Source: Bacteroidota bacterium
Lineage (GTDB): Bacteria; Bacteroidota; Bacteroidia; UKL13-3
DNA: 64,000 nt
Direction of reading: 5' to 3'
NCBI GenBank assembly: GCA_947460345.1
Contig: CANHGM010000005.1
Location: 56,512 to 120,511 of the forward strand
Below, in pieces: positions 7,850-16,884 of this stretch. Position numbers and translations under genes: made by a program. Numbering within the stretch: position 1 is the first letter of the stretch; each line of letters starts with the position of its first letter. Below the pieces are notes generated by a model. That model searched no databases. It saw nothing but the letters and a program-made list of their open reading frames with translations, and was not told the origin of the DNA.

Positions 7850-8591
7850 TTTTTAATAAATTTATCTCAGTTATTCCATCAATTGCATTGGTTACAAATA
7901 TCTTATCAGCTAACAATAAATTATCTACAGTGCAAGGTTTTTCTTCAACTTTATGCTGTTTTATATACAAGTTTCTCATCACACCTGATATGCAACCTTC
8001 AGTGATTGGTGTTGTAAAAATAGTTTTATTTTCTATCCAAAATATATTGCTCGAAAGGGTTTCACAAACTCTATTTGATGCATTTAAAATCACTACTTCA
8101 TCCCATTTTTTTTGTTTCATATATAATCCTGCATATATATAAGGCATAGAATTTAATGTTTTGAATTTGGAAAAAGGTGTGAACATTTTAAGTGGTATAG
8201 GACAAATTCCGGCTGTTTTACTTTGCTTTTTTAATTCATCTATCATTCTAATTGAAAGCATAAAATCTGAGTTTGAATCAATTGGTGTATATAAACCTCC
8301 AGGCTTTCTAAATATTACTATTTTAAGTCTTCCTAGATTTATGTTTTGTGTACTTTTTAATAGCTCTTCAAATGATTTTAACAAATCTACTTCATTAGGA
8401 GGGGTTATTTGCAAAACACTACATGCTTCAAATATTCTAAGAATATGATTACTCCAATATTGAGGTATATTATTTTCAACCCTAATGGATTCAAAAAAAC
8501 CATCTCCATAATTAATTGCTCTATTACTCAGACTTATGACTGACTCATTAGTTGTATATACTTTATTATGATAATAAAACCATTCTGACAT
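7842..8591 (-). CDS. Class IV aminotransferase, PabC-like (aminodeoxychorismate lyase)
   Basis: 249 residues of the PLP fold-type IV family. Seen in order: SNRAINYGDGFFESIRV (the family's N-terminal signature), the PLP-lysine region FKTLNSMPYIYAGLYM, and NASNRVCETLSSNIFWI with the conserved Glu and NIF. The length and single-domain form fit 4-amino-4-deoxychorismate lyase (p-aminobenzoate for folate), but branched-chain and D-amino-acid aminotransferases share all these motifs, so substrate is not certain. It lies 8 bases after surA and overlaps the next gene by 8 bases. Confidence 0.75.
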   Translation of the reverse strand: MSEWFYYHNKVYTTNESVISLSNRAINYGDGFFESIRVENNIPQYWSNHILRIFEACSVLQITPPNEVDLLKSFEELLKSTQNINLGRLKIVIFRKPGGLYTPIDSNSDFMLSIRMIDELKKQSKTAGICPIPLKMFTPFSKFKTLNSMPYIYAGLYMKQKKWDEVVILNASNRVCETLSSNIFWIENKTIFTTPITEGCISGVMRNLYIKQHKVEEKPCTVDNLLLADKIFVTNAIDGITEINLLKNV

Positions 8592-8599
8592 GAAGTAAA

Positions 8600-9943
8600 C
8601 TATTTATACCATTTTGACAACATATTACAAGATTTCCATTCTTCTGAAATTCTTATATATGATTCTTTTTTGTAGCTTTCTATCCACTTATCTAAAGCTT
8701 GCTGTTTTTTGTTTTCTGTTGCGGCTTGTTGAATTTTTTGATAGTCATCTTTAAGATTAGCTACATGCGGTGGGCTATAGCTTTTTAAATATACCATTTT
8801 ATAGCCTTGAGTTCTTTCGGCTGTTGTATAAAGAAAAGGTTCTGAAATTTGATGTGGTTTTAACTTTTCTATTGCAAAATATATATCTTTTTCTAGTTCT
8901 TCCATAGGAACTTTTGTAGACCCAGTAACAGGATCAGTAAAAAATCCACCATTGGCTTTCATTGCATCTTCATCATCGTTATATTTTTTAGCAGCGTATT
9001 CAAATGACATGCTGTCTTTTGTAATATAGTTTCTTAAACTGTCTATATATTTATATGCAAGTTCTAAATCTTCTGAAACTGTTTGAGGTTTAATTAAAAT
9101 GTGTCTGACATTGATTCTCTCGCCTTTTCTGTCAATGAGTTTTAAAATATGATATCCATATTTTGATTTAATTACTCTTGATACACTATCTGGTTTTAGT
9201 TTAAATGCCATAGCCTCAAACTCAGGAACCATTTCATTTCTTCCAAAATAACCCAATTCTCCACCTTTAACTGAGCTACCAGGGTCTTGAGAATATAATA
9301 TTGCCATCGACTCAAAGCTTTTCTCTTTGCTTACAATTCTTTCTCTCAATTCATTTATAGTTTGTAATGCGTATACTTCTTCATCTGTTGTAACTTTAGG
9401 TAATCTGATAATCGTAGAAACCTCAACCTCTGCACTATAATTGGGTAAACTATCTTTAGGAAGTGTGGCAAAAAAATGTTGTACATCAGTAGGAGAAACT
9501 TTAACATCTCTAATAATTGTTTGCTGTATTTCTTGAACTTTCATCTGATTTTTTACTTTATCACGATATTCCATTTTTAATTGAGGAATACTTTTACCTA
9601 AATATTCTTCCATGGTTTTTTCGTTCCCAAATTTTTGTAAATAAAATCTAATTCTTTTGTCTAATTCAGCTTCAACTCTTTCATCAGGTAATGTAATACT
9701 ATCTGTTTGTGCTTTGTGAAGCATGAGTTTTTCAGTTAAAATTTTGTTTAAAATTACACACAAAGCTGAATCTTTTTTTATACCAATAAAGTTATCCTTC
9801 AATTGTTGATACTCAACTTCTAAGTCACTTCTCAATATGATATTCTCTCCAACTACTGCAATAACACCATCTATTGATGTTTGTGCTTTTAAATCTATTT
9901 TAAATACCAATAATAATGTTATAAGTATATATATATTTTTCAT
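8600..9943 (-). CDS. surA: SurA-like periplasmic peptidyl-prolyl isomerase/chaperone
   Basis: 447 residues: signal peptide 1-20 (cut after KAQ), SurA-N-like helical chaperone region about 22-165, then two parvulin (PpiC) domains at about 170-275 and 278-380. The first shows the parvulin hallmarks FESMAILYSQDPGSSVKGGE, LGYFGRNEMVPEFEAMAF and SKYGYHILKL; the second begins VRHILIKPQ. SurA escorts unfolded outer-membrane proteins across the periplasm to the BAM complex. It follows the divergent SurA-type lipoprotein with no gap, and both lie behind sprE, which ties the gene to outer-membrane and T9SS assembly. Confidence 0.88.
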   Translation of the reverse strand: MKNIYILITLLLVFKIDLKAQTSIDGVIAVVGENIILRSDLEVEYQQLKDNFIGIKKDSALCVILNKILTEKLMLHKAQTDSITLPDERVEAELDKRIRFYLQKFGNEKTMEEYLGKSIPQLKMEYRDKVKNQMKVQEIQQTIIRDVKVSPTDVQHFFATLPKDSLPNYSAEVEVSTIIRLPKVTTDEEVYALQTINELRERIVSKEKSFESMAILYSQDPGSSVKGGELGYFGRNEMVPEFEAMAFKLKPDSVSRVIKSKYGYHILKLIDRKGERINVRHILIKPQTVSEDLELAYKYIDSLRNYITKDSMSFEYAAKKYNDDEDAMKANGGFFTDPVTGSTKVPMEELEKDIYFAIEKLKPHQISEPFLYTTAERTQGYKMVYLKSYSPPHVANLKDDYQKIQQAATENKKQQALDKWIESYKKESYIRISEEWKSCNMLSKWYK

Positions 9944-10789
9944 TTACTTTGTTTTTTTTATATAACCATTTGATTCAGCTTTTCTTAATAAAGACAACTC
10001 AGTGTCTTCAACGATCTTAAGTTTCTTTTTGTTACTCAAAATACTTTTGATATTGTCTAATTCAAACTCAATAGGAGACACATCGTTTTTAATTCTAAAA
10101 TCTATAATATCTATTAAATATGCAAAACCTCCATCTTGCAAAATAGTTTTTTTATTGTTTTTAAGAAATTCCTCTTCGTTATATTTACTCAGTGGTATTT
10201 CTTTTAAAATATCATCAAAAGCAAGCCAAACCTTATCATTAAAAAAATAATTCTCAGCATACATGGCACAATAGCTTTCGAGTTTTTTCAGGTTAATGCT
10301 ATCACCTATCATAAACCATTCTTTAACTTTATCTATTCCTGGAACATCTTTTCTAAGTTTTATGTAATGAAGTCTTGTAATATTTTTTCTTAATTCAAAC
10401 TCTTTCCTATTCGCATTATAATATTTTTTAATATCCTCAATAGAAACCAAAGTATCAGCGTTTTTCTTGACTATATCTTTTTCAAATTCATATATTAAAA
10501 GTTCCTTTTTATATTCTTCTAATTGTTTTTCTTTATTCTTTTGATTCTCATTCAATACTTTATTTGCTTCATGCAATATCACTTGTTCTTTAATCCATTT
10601 TTCAATAAATTTATGGACCCAAAAAACACTATCAGCTTTAACTAAATTTTGAGGAATGTGATTGACTAAATCTTTCTCAAACAACTTGCTTTGAAATACT
10701 TGTGCTAATACTTTTTCTTCTTGACTTGAGTCATTGCAAGAGTTAAATATAACTAAAGACAATGTTAAATATATAATATAATTTTTCAA
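9944..10789 (-). CDS. SurA-N-like lipoprotein chaperone
   Basis: I place the start at the TTG 10789-10787, which overlaps the TGA stop of sprE (10788-10786) and gives a perfect lipoprotein signal: MKNYIIYLTLSLVIFNSC with the lipid Cys at 18. The upstream ATG at 10825 would add 12 residues ahead of the signal. The mature protein is highly charged and helical (KEKQLEEYKKELLIYEFEKDIV, split here at its charged repeats) and resembles the N-terminal domain and diverged parvulin region of SurA/PrsA proteins, without the full parvulin signature. Probably a lipid-anchored periplasmic chaperone working with the next gene's SurA. Confidence 0.6.
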   Translation of the reverse strand: MKNYIIYLTLSLVIFNSCNDSSQEEKVLAQVFQSKLFEKDLVNHIPQNLVKADSVFWVHKFIEKWIKEQVILHEANKVLNENQKNKEKQLEEYKKELLIYEFEKDIVKKNADTLVSIEDIKKYYNANRKEFELRKNITRLHYIKLRKDVPGIDKVKEWFMIGDSINLKKLESYCAMYAENYFFNDKVWLAFDDILKEIPLSKYNEEEFLKNNKKTILQDGGFAYLIDIIDFRIKNDVSPIEFELDNIKSILSNKKKLKIVEDTELSLLRKAESNGYIKKTK

Positions 10790-13467
10790 AACTTTTTCGA
10801 GTAAAATTCTATATAACTTTCCCAATCTTTAGTATTATATAATAACAAAAAATTATCTTCACTAATTCCAAACTGTTTAAAATCTAAAATACCCATTTCC
10901 TCAAAAACATTTTTTTTCTGACGTATATCTTCAACATATTTTTGAACTGTTTGCTTATCTTTAAACTCCACGACTCTTAACATTTGATAATCATCATCAA
11001 AAAACATTGATTTAGTCTCTAAATTATCAAACACATAACCTGTTTGATTTAAATCAGAAAGCATATTTTTGATGGGTTCAATTTTAACTCCTTTAGCGGG
11101 TATTAGCAAAACAAAAAAGTACCTGCTTGAATATTGACTTTTATAATCTGCTTTTTGTTTTTTAACTTTTACTTCTTCTGTTTTCTTTTCTTCAATTACA
11201 GTATCTATTTTATTTATTCCTTTTTTATATTTTTGAATGGCTTCAATCATTCTATGGGCTTTTTCACTTTCCTCGGTTCCATTAAATTTTTTTTCTACAA
11301 AGCTGAGTTGATTTTCGAACTTACTAAGACTGTCTGTTTTGCCTACAGCAAGAGCATATATATATTCAAATTTGGGTTGTAATCCATTGTTAGGATAATT
11401 TTTGTCGGCTTCAAGTTTTCTTGATTTTACATATGCATAATCTTGTTTTACCCAAGCTGCATATATATCTTCATAATACTTGACTACTTCTTTATTGGTT
11501 TCAGAATATTTATCTTTAATTCCTTGTTTATTTAATATTTTGGCATAATCACTATTGGGATACTTTTCAATCAACATTTTCTTATAGCGTTCTGCTTCAT
11601 CTTCATTTTTTAATTCTTTATTAATTTTATATAACTGAAAAATTACTTTATCCATTTTGTTATACTTTGGATATTTTATCATCAAATTCTTAAGTATATC
11701 TTCAGCTTCTATATAATCGCTTAAATTTTCGTTATATATATAGCCAACATTTGCCATAGCTTCTGCTATTTTCAACTCAGCCTCTTTCTTATCTTTATCA
11801 GTAAAAGGAATTTTGTTTAAGATTTTCTTTTTCTCAGCTCCAGCATTTTTATATAATGGATTATTTGATTCTGACTTCGAATTTTCTTCCCCACTTGCTG
11901 TATCTTCAGGATTCTGACTATTATTCGTTTGTGATGACAGATATTCTGAAGCTTTAGATGCAATCCTCCAAAAGTCAGTATTTTTTCTATCTCCCCATTT
12001 CCTTATAAAATCTGCTTGTCCACTGGCTATAAGTCCTGGGTTGCTGAAATAAAAACCTGAAGAAGTAAATGTAGTGGCCGGACTGGGTTGGTTTAAATTG
12101 ATGTTGCTTGGTTGGTTGTTAGTTTGTTCTTTTTTTAATTTGTTATCTTCTATAATTTTATCAATTAACAAATCAAGCTTGGCATTAGAATATGTTGCAA
12201 GTTTTAGCAAACTATCTTGCTCTTCTATAACCAAAAGATTTTTTATTAAATCATTTAAAACAGATTTTTTTTCTAATATCTTATCATAGTCAGGATTTTC
12301 TTTGGTCACAAATTGAGCTGTACTATCGTAATAAGATTGTGCATTTTTATAATCAGGTTTAGGCTTTTTATTAAAGAAATAATCTGCTAATGCTAGATAT
12401 GTTTTTGCTTTTTGATCTTTATTTCCTTTGCTACTTTGAGCTGATAATAAAAAATTTTTGATTGCTTCAGGTTCGTTTTTTTCTCTCAAAGCAATTAATC
12501 CCAATTCAAAATATATTTGATCAAAATACTGAATATTTTTATCGTCTCTAAGCATGTTTCTCAAATATCTCTTGATTGAACGTGCTTCACCTGGTTTGTT
12601 AGCATTATAAGCTTTTGCTAAATTCATTTTGGCATAAAATGCCATTTCATAAGGTGGATTGTATGATATAGATTTTTTAAAAAAGTAGTTGGCCGAGTCA
12701 TATTGTTCTAGTTTTTGATAAGCTTGAGCTAATATATAACTTAACCTAGCTTTTTCATACCTTCTGTTGTTAGATAGATAACCTAATGCTGCTCTTAGTC
12801 TATGTGCAGCAGGTTTGTATTTCTCTTGTTTCAATTCAACTTCTGCAGCTAAGGCTTCTCTTTCTGCATATAAATTTTTTGGCCAATTTTTATCGCTCTT
12901 AATCAAACCAGCTAAAGATTCTGCATCGTCTACTCTATTTAATGCTAAATAATTTTTACAAATCCAAAGTGTTGCTTCAAATCTTAAAGTGCTTTTATTA
13001 TATTTTGTAATTAAATATTGAAATGTTTCTATACTTGATGCGAAATCTCCTTTTAAATATTGAGCTTCACCAATGATCATATATGAATCATCCATCCACT
13101 TACTTATATAATGTTTTGCAATTATTTTTTGAGCTCGCTTTATAGATTCATCCATATCAGCTGTCGTAGCTTTCTTTTGTATTTCGCTGCCATAGGCAAA
13201 CACATCTAATATTTTTGAATACTTATCTTCTTGTTGTTTTCTGAGAGTAATTTTGGTTTCTTTGATTTTCTCGCTTGCATTAAACCATATATTGTCTCTA
13301 GCTATAAGGTTATGCCAAGCTATTTTTAACTTGCTTTGGTCAGACAATTTACAACTTGAAATATTTAAAAAAAAAGCTAAACACAACACCACTATAGAGA
13401 TGTGTTTTAATGGAAATTTATTAAAAGTCTTTCTATCTAAGACTTCAAAAAAGAATCTTAATTTCAA
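10786..13467 (-). CDS. sprE: T9SS-associated TPR lipoprotein SprE/PorW
   Basis: 893 residues. A hydrophobic segment ending in a lipobox (LAFFLNISSC, Cys at about 39) is followed by IAWHNLIARDNIWFNASEKI, which matches the YHN...A..N.YFNANEKIKE start of SprE/PorW. Successive TPR motifs run through the N-terminal 400 residues, a Ser/Pro/Asn-rich linker at about 450-540, and more TPRs to about 720; length is close to the family's about 870. SprE/PorW links the T9SS motor ring to the outer-membrane translocon and is needed for secretion and gliding. It leads the operon and its stop overlaps the next start. The 20-odd residues before the signal sequence are unusual; no better start is visible. Confidence 0.85.
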   Translation of the reverse strand: MKLRFFFEVLDRKTFNKFPLKHISIVVLCLAFFLNISSCKLSDQSKLKIAWHNLIARDNIWFNASEKIKETKITLRKQQEDKYSKILDVFAYGSEIQKKATTADMDESIKRAQKIIAKHYISKWMDDSYMIIGEAQYLKGDFASSIETFQYLITKYNKSTLRFEATLWICKNYLALNRVDDAESLAGLIKSDKNWPKNLYAEREALAAEVELKQEKYKPAAHRLRAALGYLSNNRRYEKARLSYILAQAYQKLEQYDSANYFFKKSISYNPPYEMAFYAKMNLAKAYNANKPGEARSIKRYLRNMLRDDKNIQYFDQIYFELGLIALREKNEPEAIKNFLLSAQSSKGNKDQKAKTYLALADYFFNKKPKPDYKNAQSYYDSTAQFVTKENPDYDKILEKKSVLNDLIKNLLVIEEQDSLLKLATYSNAKLDLLIDKIIEDNKLKKEQTNNQPSNINLNQPSPATTFTSSGFYFSNPGLIASGQADFIRKWGDRKNTDFWRIASKASEYLSSQTNNSQNPEDTASGEENSKSESNNPLYKNAGAEKKKILNKIPFTDKDKKEAELKIAEAMANVGYIYNENLSDYIEAEDILKNLMIKYPKYNKMDKVIFQLYKINKELKNEDEAERYKKMLIEKYPNSDYAKILNKQGIKDKYSETNKEVVKYYEDIYAAWVKQDYAYVKSRKLEADKNYPNNGLQPKFEYIYALAVGKTDSLSKFENQLSFVEKKFNGTEESEKAHRMIEAIQKYKKGINKIDTVIEEKKTEEVKVKKQKADYKSQYSSRYFFVLLIPAKGVKIEPIKNMLSDLNQTGYVFDNLETKSMFFDDDYQMLRVVEFKDKQTVQKYVEDIRQKKNVFEEMGILDFKQFGISEDNFLLLYNTKDWESYIEFYSKKF

Positions 13468-13571
13468 CTTTGACTATAACTAATTAAAAAATTATTAAAA
13501 GATACCATGGCAAATATAATTTAAAAACGACTAAAGATTAAATGTATTGTTCTATTTAAGAAATATCGTTG

Positions 13572-15323
13572 TTAATCTCTTGTGCGTCTTTCTCCGGCTT
13601 GTTGCCTCCACATGGCATAATACAAACCTTTTTCATCAATTAGCTGCTCATGTTTGCCAGTTTCTATTATTTCTCCTTTTTCTAATACATATATTTTATC
13701 AGCATGCATAATAGTTGAAAGTCTGTGAGCTATCATTACTGTAATATGTTGCGAAGATTTAGATATTTCTCTGATGGTGGCACTTATTTCTTCTTCAGTT
13801 AATGAATCAAGTGCTGATGTGGCTTCGTCAAAAACCAAAAGCGAAGGTTTTCTTAATAATGAACGTGCTATTGAAAGTCTTTGTTTTTCGCCACCTGATA
13901 CTTTAATTCCATTTTCTCCTATCAATGTTTCAATCCCTTTTTCAGCTCTCTCAAGTAGTTTTTGACAACTGGCTTGTTTCAATGCTAATTCAATTTCGGC
14001 ATCAGTAGCATCTGGTTTCACAAACAACATATTTTCTTTTATAGACCCAGAGAATAGTTGAGTATCTTGAGTCACAAAACCGATATTGTTTCTAAAATTG
14101 TTTAAGTCTATCTCATTTGCATCAATCCCGTTAAGCTTTATATTTCCTTTATTGGGTCTATATAAGCCCACCAATAGTTTAACTAATGAAGTTTTGCCGG
14201 CACCAGATGGTCCAACAAAAGCAATAGTCTCACCGGTTTTTACTTGAAATGAAATGTGATGTACTGCATCATTTTTTGCACTATCATGTTTAAAAACCAC
14301 ATCTTCAAAAGTAATGTTTTGAAGAGGGCCAATAATTTTAGGATTCTCTGCAACTGGTTCTATGGGAGTATTGATAATGTTTTGAAAATTTTGAAGCGAA
14401 ACTTCTGTCTCTCTATAAATCAATATGATATTCCCTAGCTCTTGCAATGGTCCAAACACAAAAAAAGAATATATAAAAAATGTGATAAACTCCCCTTCTG
14501 TTAAACTGTTTTTAAATATTAACCATACCATCAAAAACAAGATGGAGTTTCTAAGTAAATTTACAATGGTACCTTGAACAAAACTAATGCTTCTGATATA
14601 TTTTACTTTGGTAAGTTCTAAATCTAAAATTTTTGTTGTGGTATCGTTTAGTCGTTTGATTTCTTGCTTGGCTAGGCCTAAACTTTTAACCAATTCAATA
14701 TTCCTCAACGATTCGGTAGTTGATCCAGCTAAAGCAGTAGTTTCAACTACAATTCTTTTTTGTATGTTTTTAATTTTTTTGCTCAGAACAGAACTGACAA
14801 TAGCTAAAATAGGAATAGTTAAAAAATAAACTGGACCTATTACCCAACACACACTAGCAGAATATATAACAACCCAAGTGATACCTACTAAACTGGTAAA
14901 AAGTATATTTACTGAAGCAGAGATTAGTTTTTCAATATCTGTTCTCACTTTTTGAAGTACCCCAAGAGTCTCGCCACTTCTTTGGTCTTCAAACACTTGA
15001 AAAGGCAGTTGCAACGAGTGTTTTAGACCATCAGAATATATTTGAGCACCAAGTTTTTGTGTAATCGTATTAACAAAATAGTCTTGGAAATTTTTAGCAA
15101 TTCTAGATATCATGGCAACCCCAATAGCCAAACCAATAAACTGTGCTACTCCTTTTATAAACTCTATTTCTGTGTAATCGCTTTTGTGTTTAATAAACCT
15201 ATCTGTAATTTTACCAAGAATCAAAGGATCTAACAATGAGAACACCTGATTAATTGCTGCAAGGACCAAAGCCAATGCTACAAGGTTTTTATAGCCTTTT
15301 AAATAGTTAAATAAAATTTTCAT
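13572..15323 (-). CDS. ABC exporter, fused membrane and ATPase domains (MsbA-like)
   Basis: 583 residues. Transmembrane domain about 1-305 with six helices; nucleotide-binding domain about 335-575 with Walker A GPSGAGKTSLV, Q-loop VTQDTQLFSG, signature VSGGEKQRLSIARSLL, Walker B LLVFDEATSALD and H-loop IAHRLST. It is a half-transporter that would work as a homodimer exporting a lipid, drug or peptide. MsbA-type lipid flippases have this layout, but subfamily assignment needs a tree. It stands alone, with about 75 bases to the DUF3108 gene upstream and 104 bases to the next gene. Confidence 0.88.
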   Translation of the reverse strand: MKILFNYLKGYKNLVALALVLAAINQVFSLLDPLILGKITDRFIKHKSDYTEIEFIKGVAQFIGLAIGVAMISRIAKNFQDYFVNTITQKLGAQIYSDGLKHSLQLPFQVFEDQRSGETLGVLQKVRTDIEKLISASVNILFTSLVGITWVVIYSASVCWVIGPVYFLTIPILAIVSSVLSKKIKNIQKRIVVETTALAGSTTESLRNIELVKSLGLAKQEIKRLNDTTTKILDLELTKVKYIRSISFVQGTIVNLLRNSILFLMVWLIFKNSLTEGEFITFFIYSFFVFGPLQELGNIILIYRETEVSLQNFQNIINTPIEPVAENPKIIGPLQNITFEDVVFKHDSAKNDAVHHISFQVKTGETIAFVGPSGAGKTSLVKLLVGLYRPNKGNIKLNGIDANEIDLNNFRNNIGFVTQDTQLFSGSIKENMLFVKPDATDAEIELALKQASCQKLLERAEKGIETLIGENGIKVSGGEKQRLSIARSLLRKPSLLVFDEATSALDSLTEEEISATIREISKSSQHITVMIAHRLSTIMHADKIYVLEKGEIIETGKHEQLIDEKGLYYAMWRQQAGERRTRD

Positions 15324-15398
15324 AAAATAGACTGCAAAATAGAGGTTTTATTTTCACTAAACCGCATCTAATTTTTAAATATATAAAATTCTAAAAAT

Positions 15399-16208
15399 TT
15401 ACTTCTTTTTTATCTTTGAGTCTAACGGATTTTTGTTACCACTTATTTTAGTGATATCAGCTTTAATTGAGCCTACTATCAAATCTGTTTTTACTCTTAA
15501 TGGAATTAAGTTACCATCATCAGTAGCCCATATAGTCATGGCATCTTCATTAGGAAAAACCCTATCTACAACTACTTGTGGTTTCAAAACTATGGTGTTA
15601 AAAGTTCCAATATCAGTGGTAATTTTTTCACGACCAGCAAAGGTTACTTTTGAAGAGTACAACACTTTATCTAAATAAAATTTTATATATATAGCATCAC
15701 CTTTCTTCATTTTAGAAAAATCAAGATTTCTCATATAATACACTGATGATAATACATCTTGAAACATATGGTCTTTTAACTCAAAAACACCTTTGCTGCT
15801 ATATACTTTGCCCTTAGCATGGTCAAACTTAGCTACTTCATAATCTTTGTATCCGCCTTCTTCCACTTTTCTAATATACTTAATGGGTCTTAGGCTATCT
15901 AATGCTAAAAAACTTTCATATCTATCTCTAACTTTAAAAAACCAATCATATCCACTGTGTGTATTGCCTTCTCCAATAATTTGCCAAGTTTTAATTCCGT
16001 CAATTATTTTAGGTTCTTTGTCTATCTTCATGCTTACTTTAGCAGCATTAAAAGGGCCATAGTGAACTCTATATTCAAGCTCTTCGCCAAAAGTAAATGC
16101 TTGTGTTTTAGTATTATTTTTTTCGGGATTATTATTAACTACTTTTTTAGATTGACCTTGAACTACTAAAAATTGAACAGTAAACAAAATAACAATTAAA
16201 TTTTTCAT
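15399..16208 (-). CDS. DUF3108-type secreted protein
   Basis: 269 residues with signal peptide (1-18, VVQGQ). The core starts FTFGEELEYRVHYGPFNAAK and continues with GEGNTHSGYDWFFKVRDRYE and PNEDAMTIWATDDGNLIPLR, the sequence landmarks of the DUF3108 family: beta-rich periplasmic proteins of unknown function common in Bacteroidota and Proteobacteria. The mature start carries an Asn/Lys/Thr-rich spacer. It lies between folA (divergent) and the ABC exporter (same strand, 75 bases on). Some relatives are proposed to act in cell-surface glycan or lipid transport, which I cannot test here. Confidence 0.78.
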   Translation of the reverse strand: MKNLIVILFTVQFLVVQGQSKKVVNNNPEKNNTKTQAFTFGEELEYRVHYGPFNAAKVSMKIDKEPKIIDGIKTWQIIGEGNTHSGYDWFFKVRDRYESFLALDSLRPIKYIRKVEEGGYKDYEVAKFDHAKGKVYSSKGVFELKDHMFQDVLSSVYYMRNLDFSKMKKGDAIYIKFYLDKVLYSSKVTFAGREKITTDIGTFNTIVLKPQVVVDRVFPNEDAMTIWATDDGNLIPLRVKTDLIVGSIKADITKISGNKNPLDSKIKKK

Positions 16209-16301
16209 ATGAATAAATTTTATGTGTAACGAACACTAATCTAATATTGTTCCAAAAAAATATAAATAAAACAATTCTCTCTCTAATATCATTTTCGTTC
16301 T

Positions 16302-16309
16302 TAATTTTG
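16302..16309 (+). promoter_or_regulatory. TAnnTTTG -7 element for folA
   Basis: TAATTTTG matches the consensus and ends 8 bases before the folA ATG, so the mRNA leader would be only a few bases. Confidence 0.45.
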
Positions 16310-16317
16310 AAGAATAA

Positions 16318-16809
16318 ATGGATATCTCACTTATACTTGCTTGCGACCAAAATAACGCTATCGGTTACAAAAACCAATTGCTATGTCACCTCCCTAACGA
16401 TTTAAAATTTTTTAAACAAACTACCCTCAACCATTGTGTGTTGATGGGAAGAAAAACATTTGAGAGTATTGGAAAACCACTTCCAAATAGAACCAATATA
16501 GTGCTCTCACAAAACAAAGATTTAGAAATAGAGGGTGTATATATATGCCATACCATTGATCAAGCCTTAGAGATTGCAAATCAAAAAAAGGAAGAAGAAT
16601 TATTTGTTATAGGTGGTGGGCAATTATATCAAATGCTTTTACCAATAGCAACCAAAATATATTTAACTAGAATTCATGCAACGTTTGAAGCAGACACTTT
16701 TTTCCCGGCTATTGATAATACATGGAGAGAGTTGAGTAAGCAGTCGTTTGTGGCAGATGAAAAAAATGCTTTTGCACATGATATTATTGTATTAGAAAAA
16801 AGTAAATAA
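16318..16809 (+). CDS. folA: Dihydrofolate reductase
   Basis: 163 residues, the normal chromosomal length. Seen: ISLILACDQNNAIGYKNQLL (Met20-loop region), LPNDLKFFK with the catalytic Asp at 28, VLMGRKTFESIGKPLPNR (NADPH binding), LFVIGGGQLYQMLLP and a C-terminal TFFPAID...W. The enzyme reduces dihydrofolate to tetrahydrofolate with NADPH. It is probably a single-gene unit, 75 bases ahead of mrdA, which has its own promoter element. Confidence 0.96.
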   Translation: MDISLILACDQNNAIGYKNQLLCHLPNDLKFFKQTTLNHCVLMGRKTFESIGKPLPNRTNIVLSQNKDLEIEGVYICHTIDQALEIANQKKEEELFVIGGGQLYQMLLPIATKIYLTRIHATFEADTFFPAIDNTWRELSKQSFVADEKNAFAHDIIVLEKSK

Positions 16810-16856
16810 TCAATAAAATATTTATAACTTGATTTTAGAATAGTATCAATCATAGA

Positions 16857-16864
16857 TAACTTTG
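16857..16864 (+). promoter_or_regulatory. TAnnTTTG -7 element for mrdA-crcB
   Basis: TAACTTTG followed by CA, a textbook Bacteroidota -7 element, 20 bases before the mrdA ATG. A TTG at 16829-16831 is 25 bases upstream, a little far for the -33 element. Confidence 0.5.
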
Positions 16865-16884
16865 CATAAAATTTATATTAGACC

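Noticed and set aside
10790..10825. Extra 12 codons before the SurA-type lipoprotein
   Set aside because: They precede the lipoprotein signal and lie inside sprE; the TTG at 10789 fits the signal exactly.
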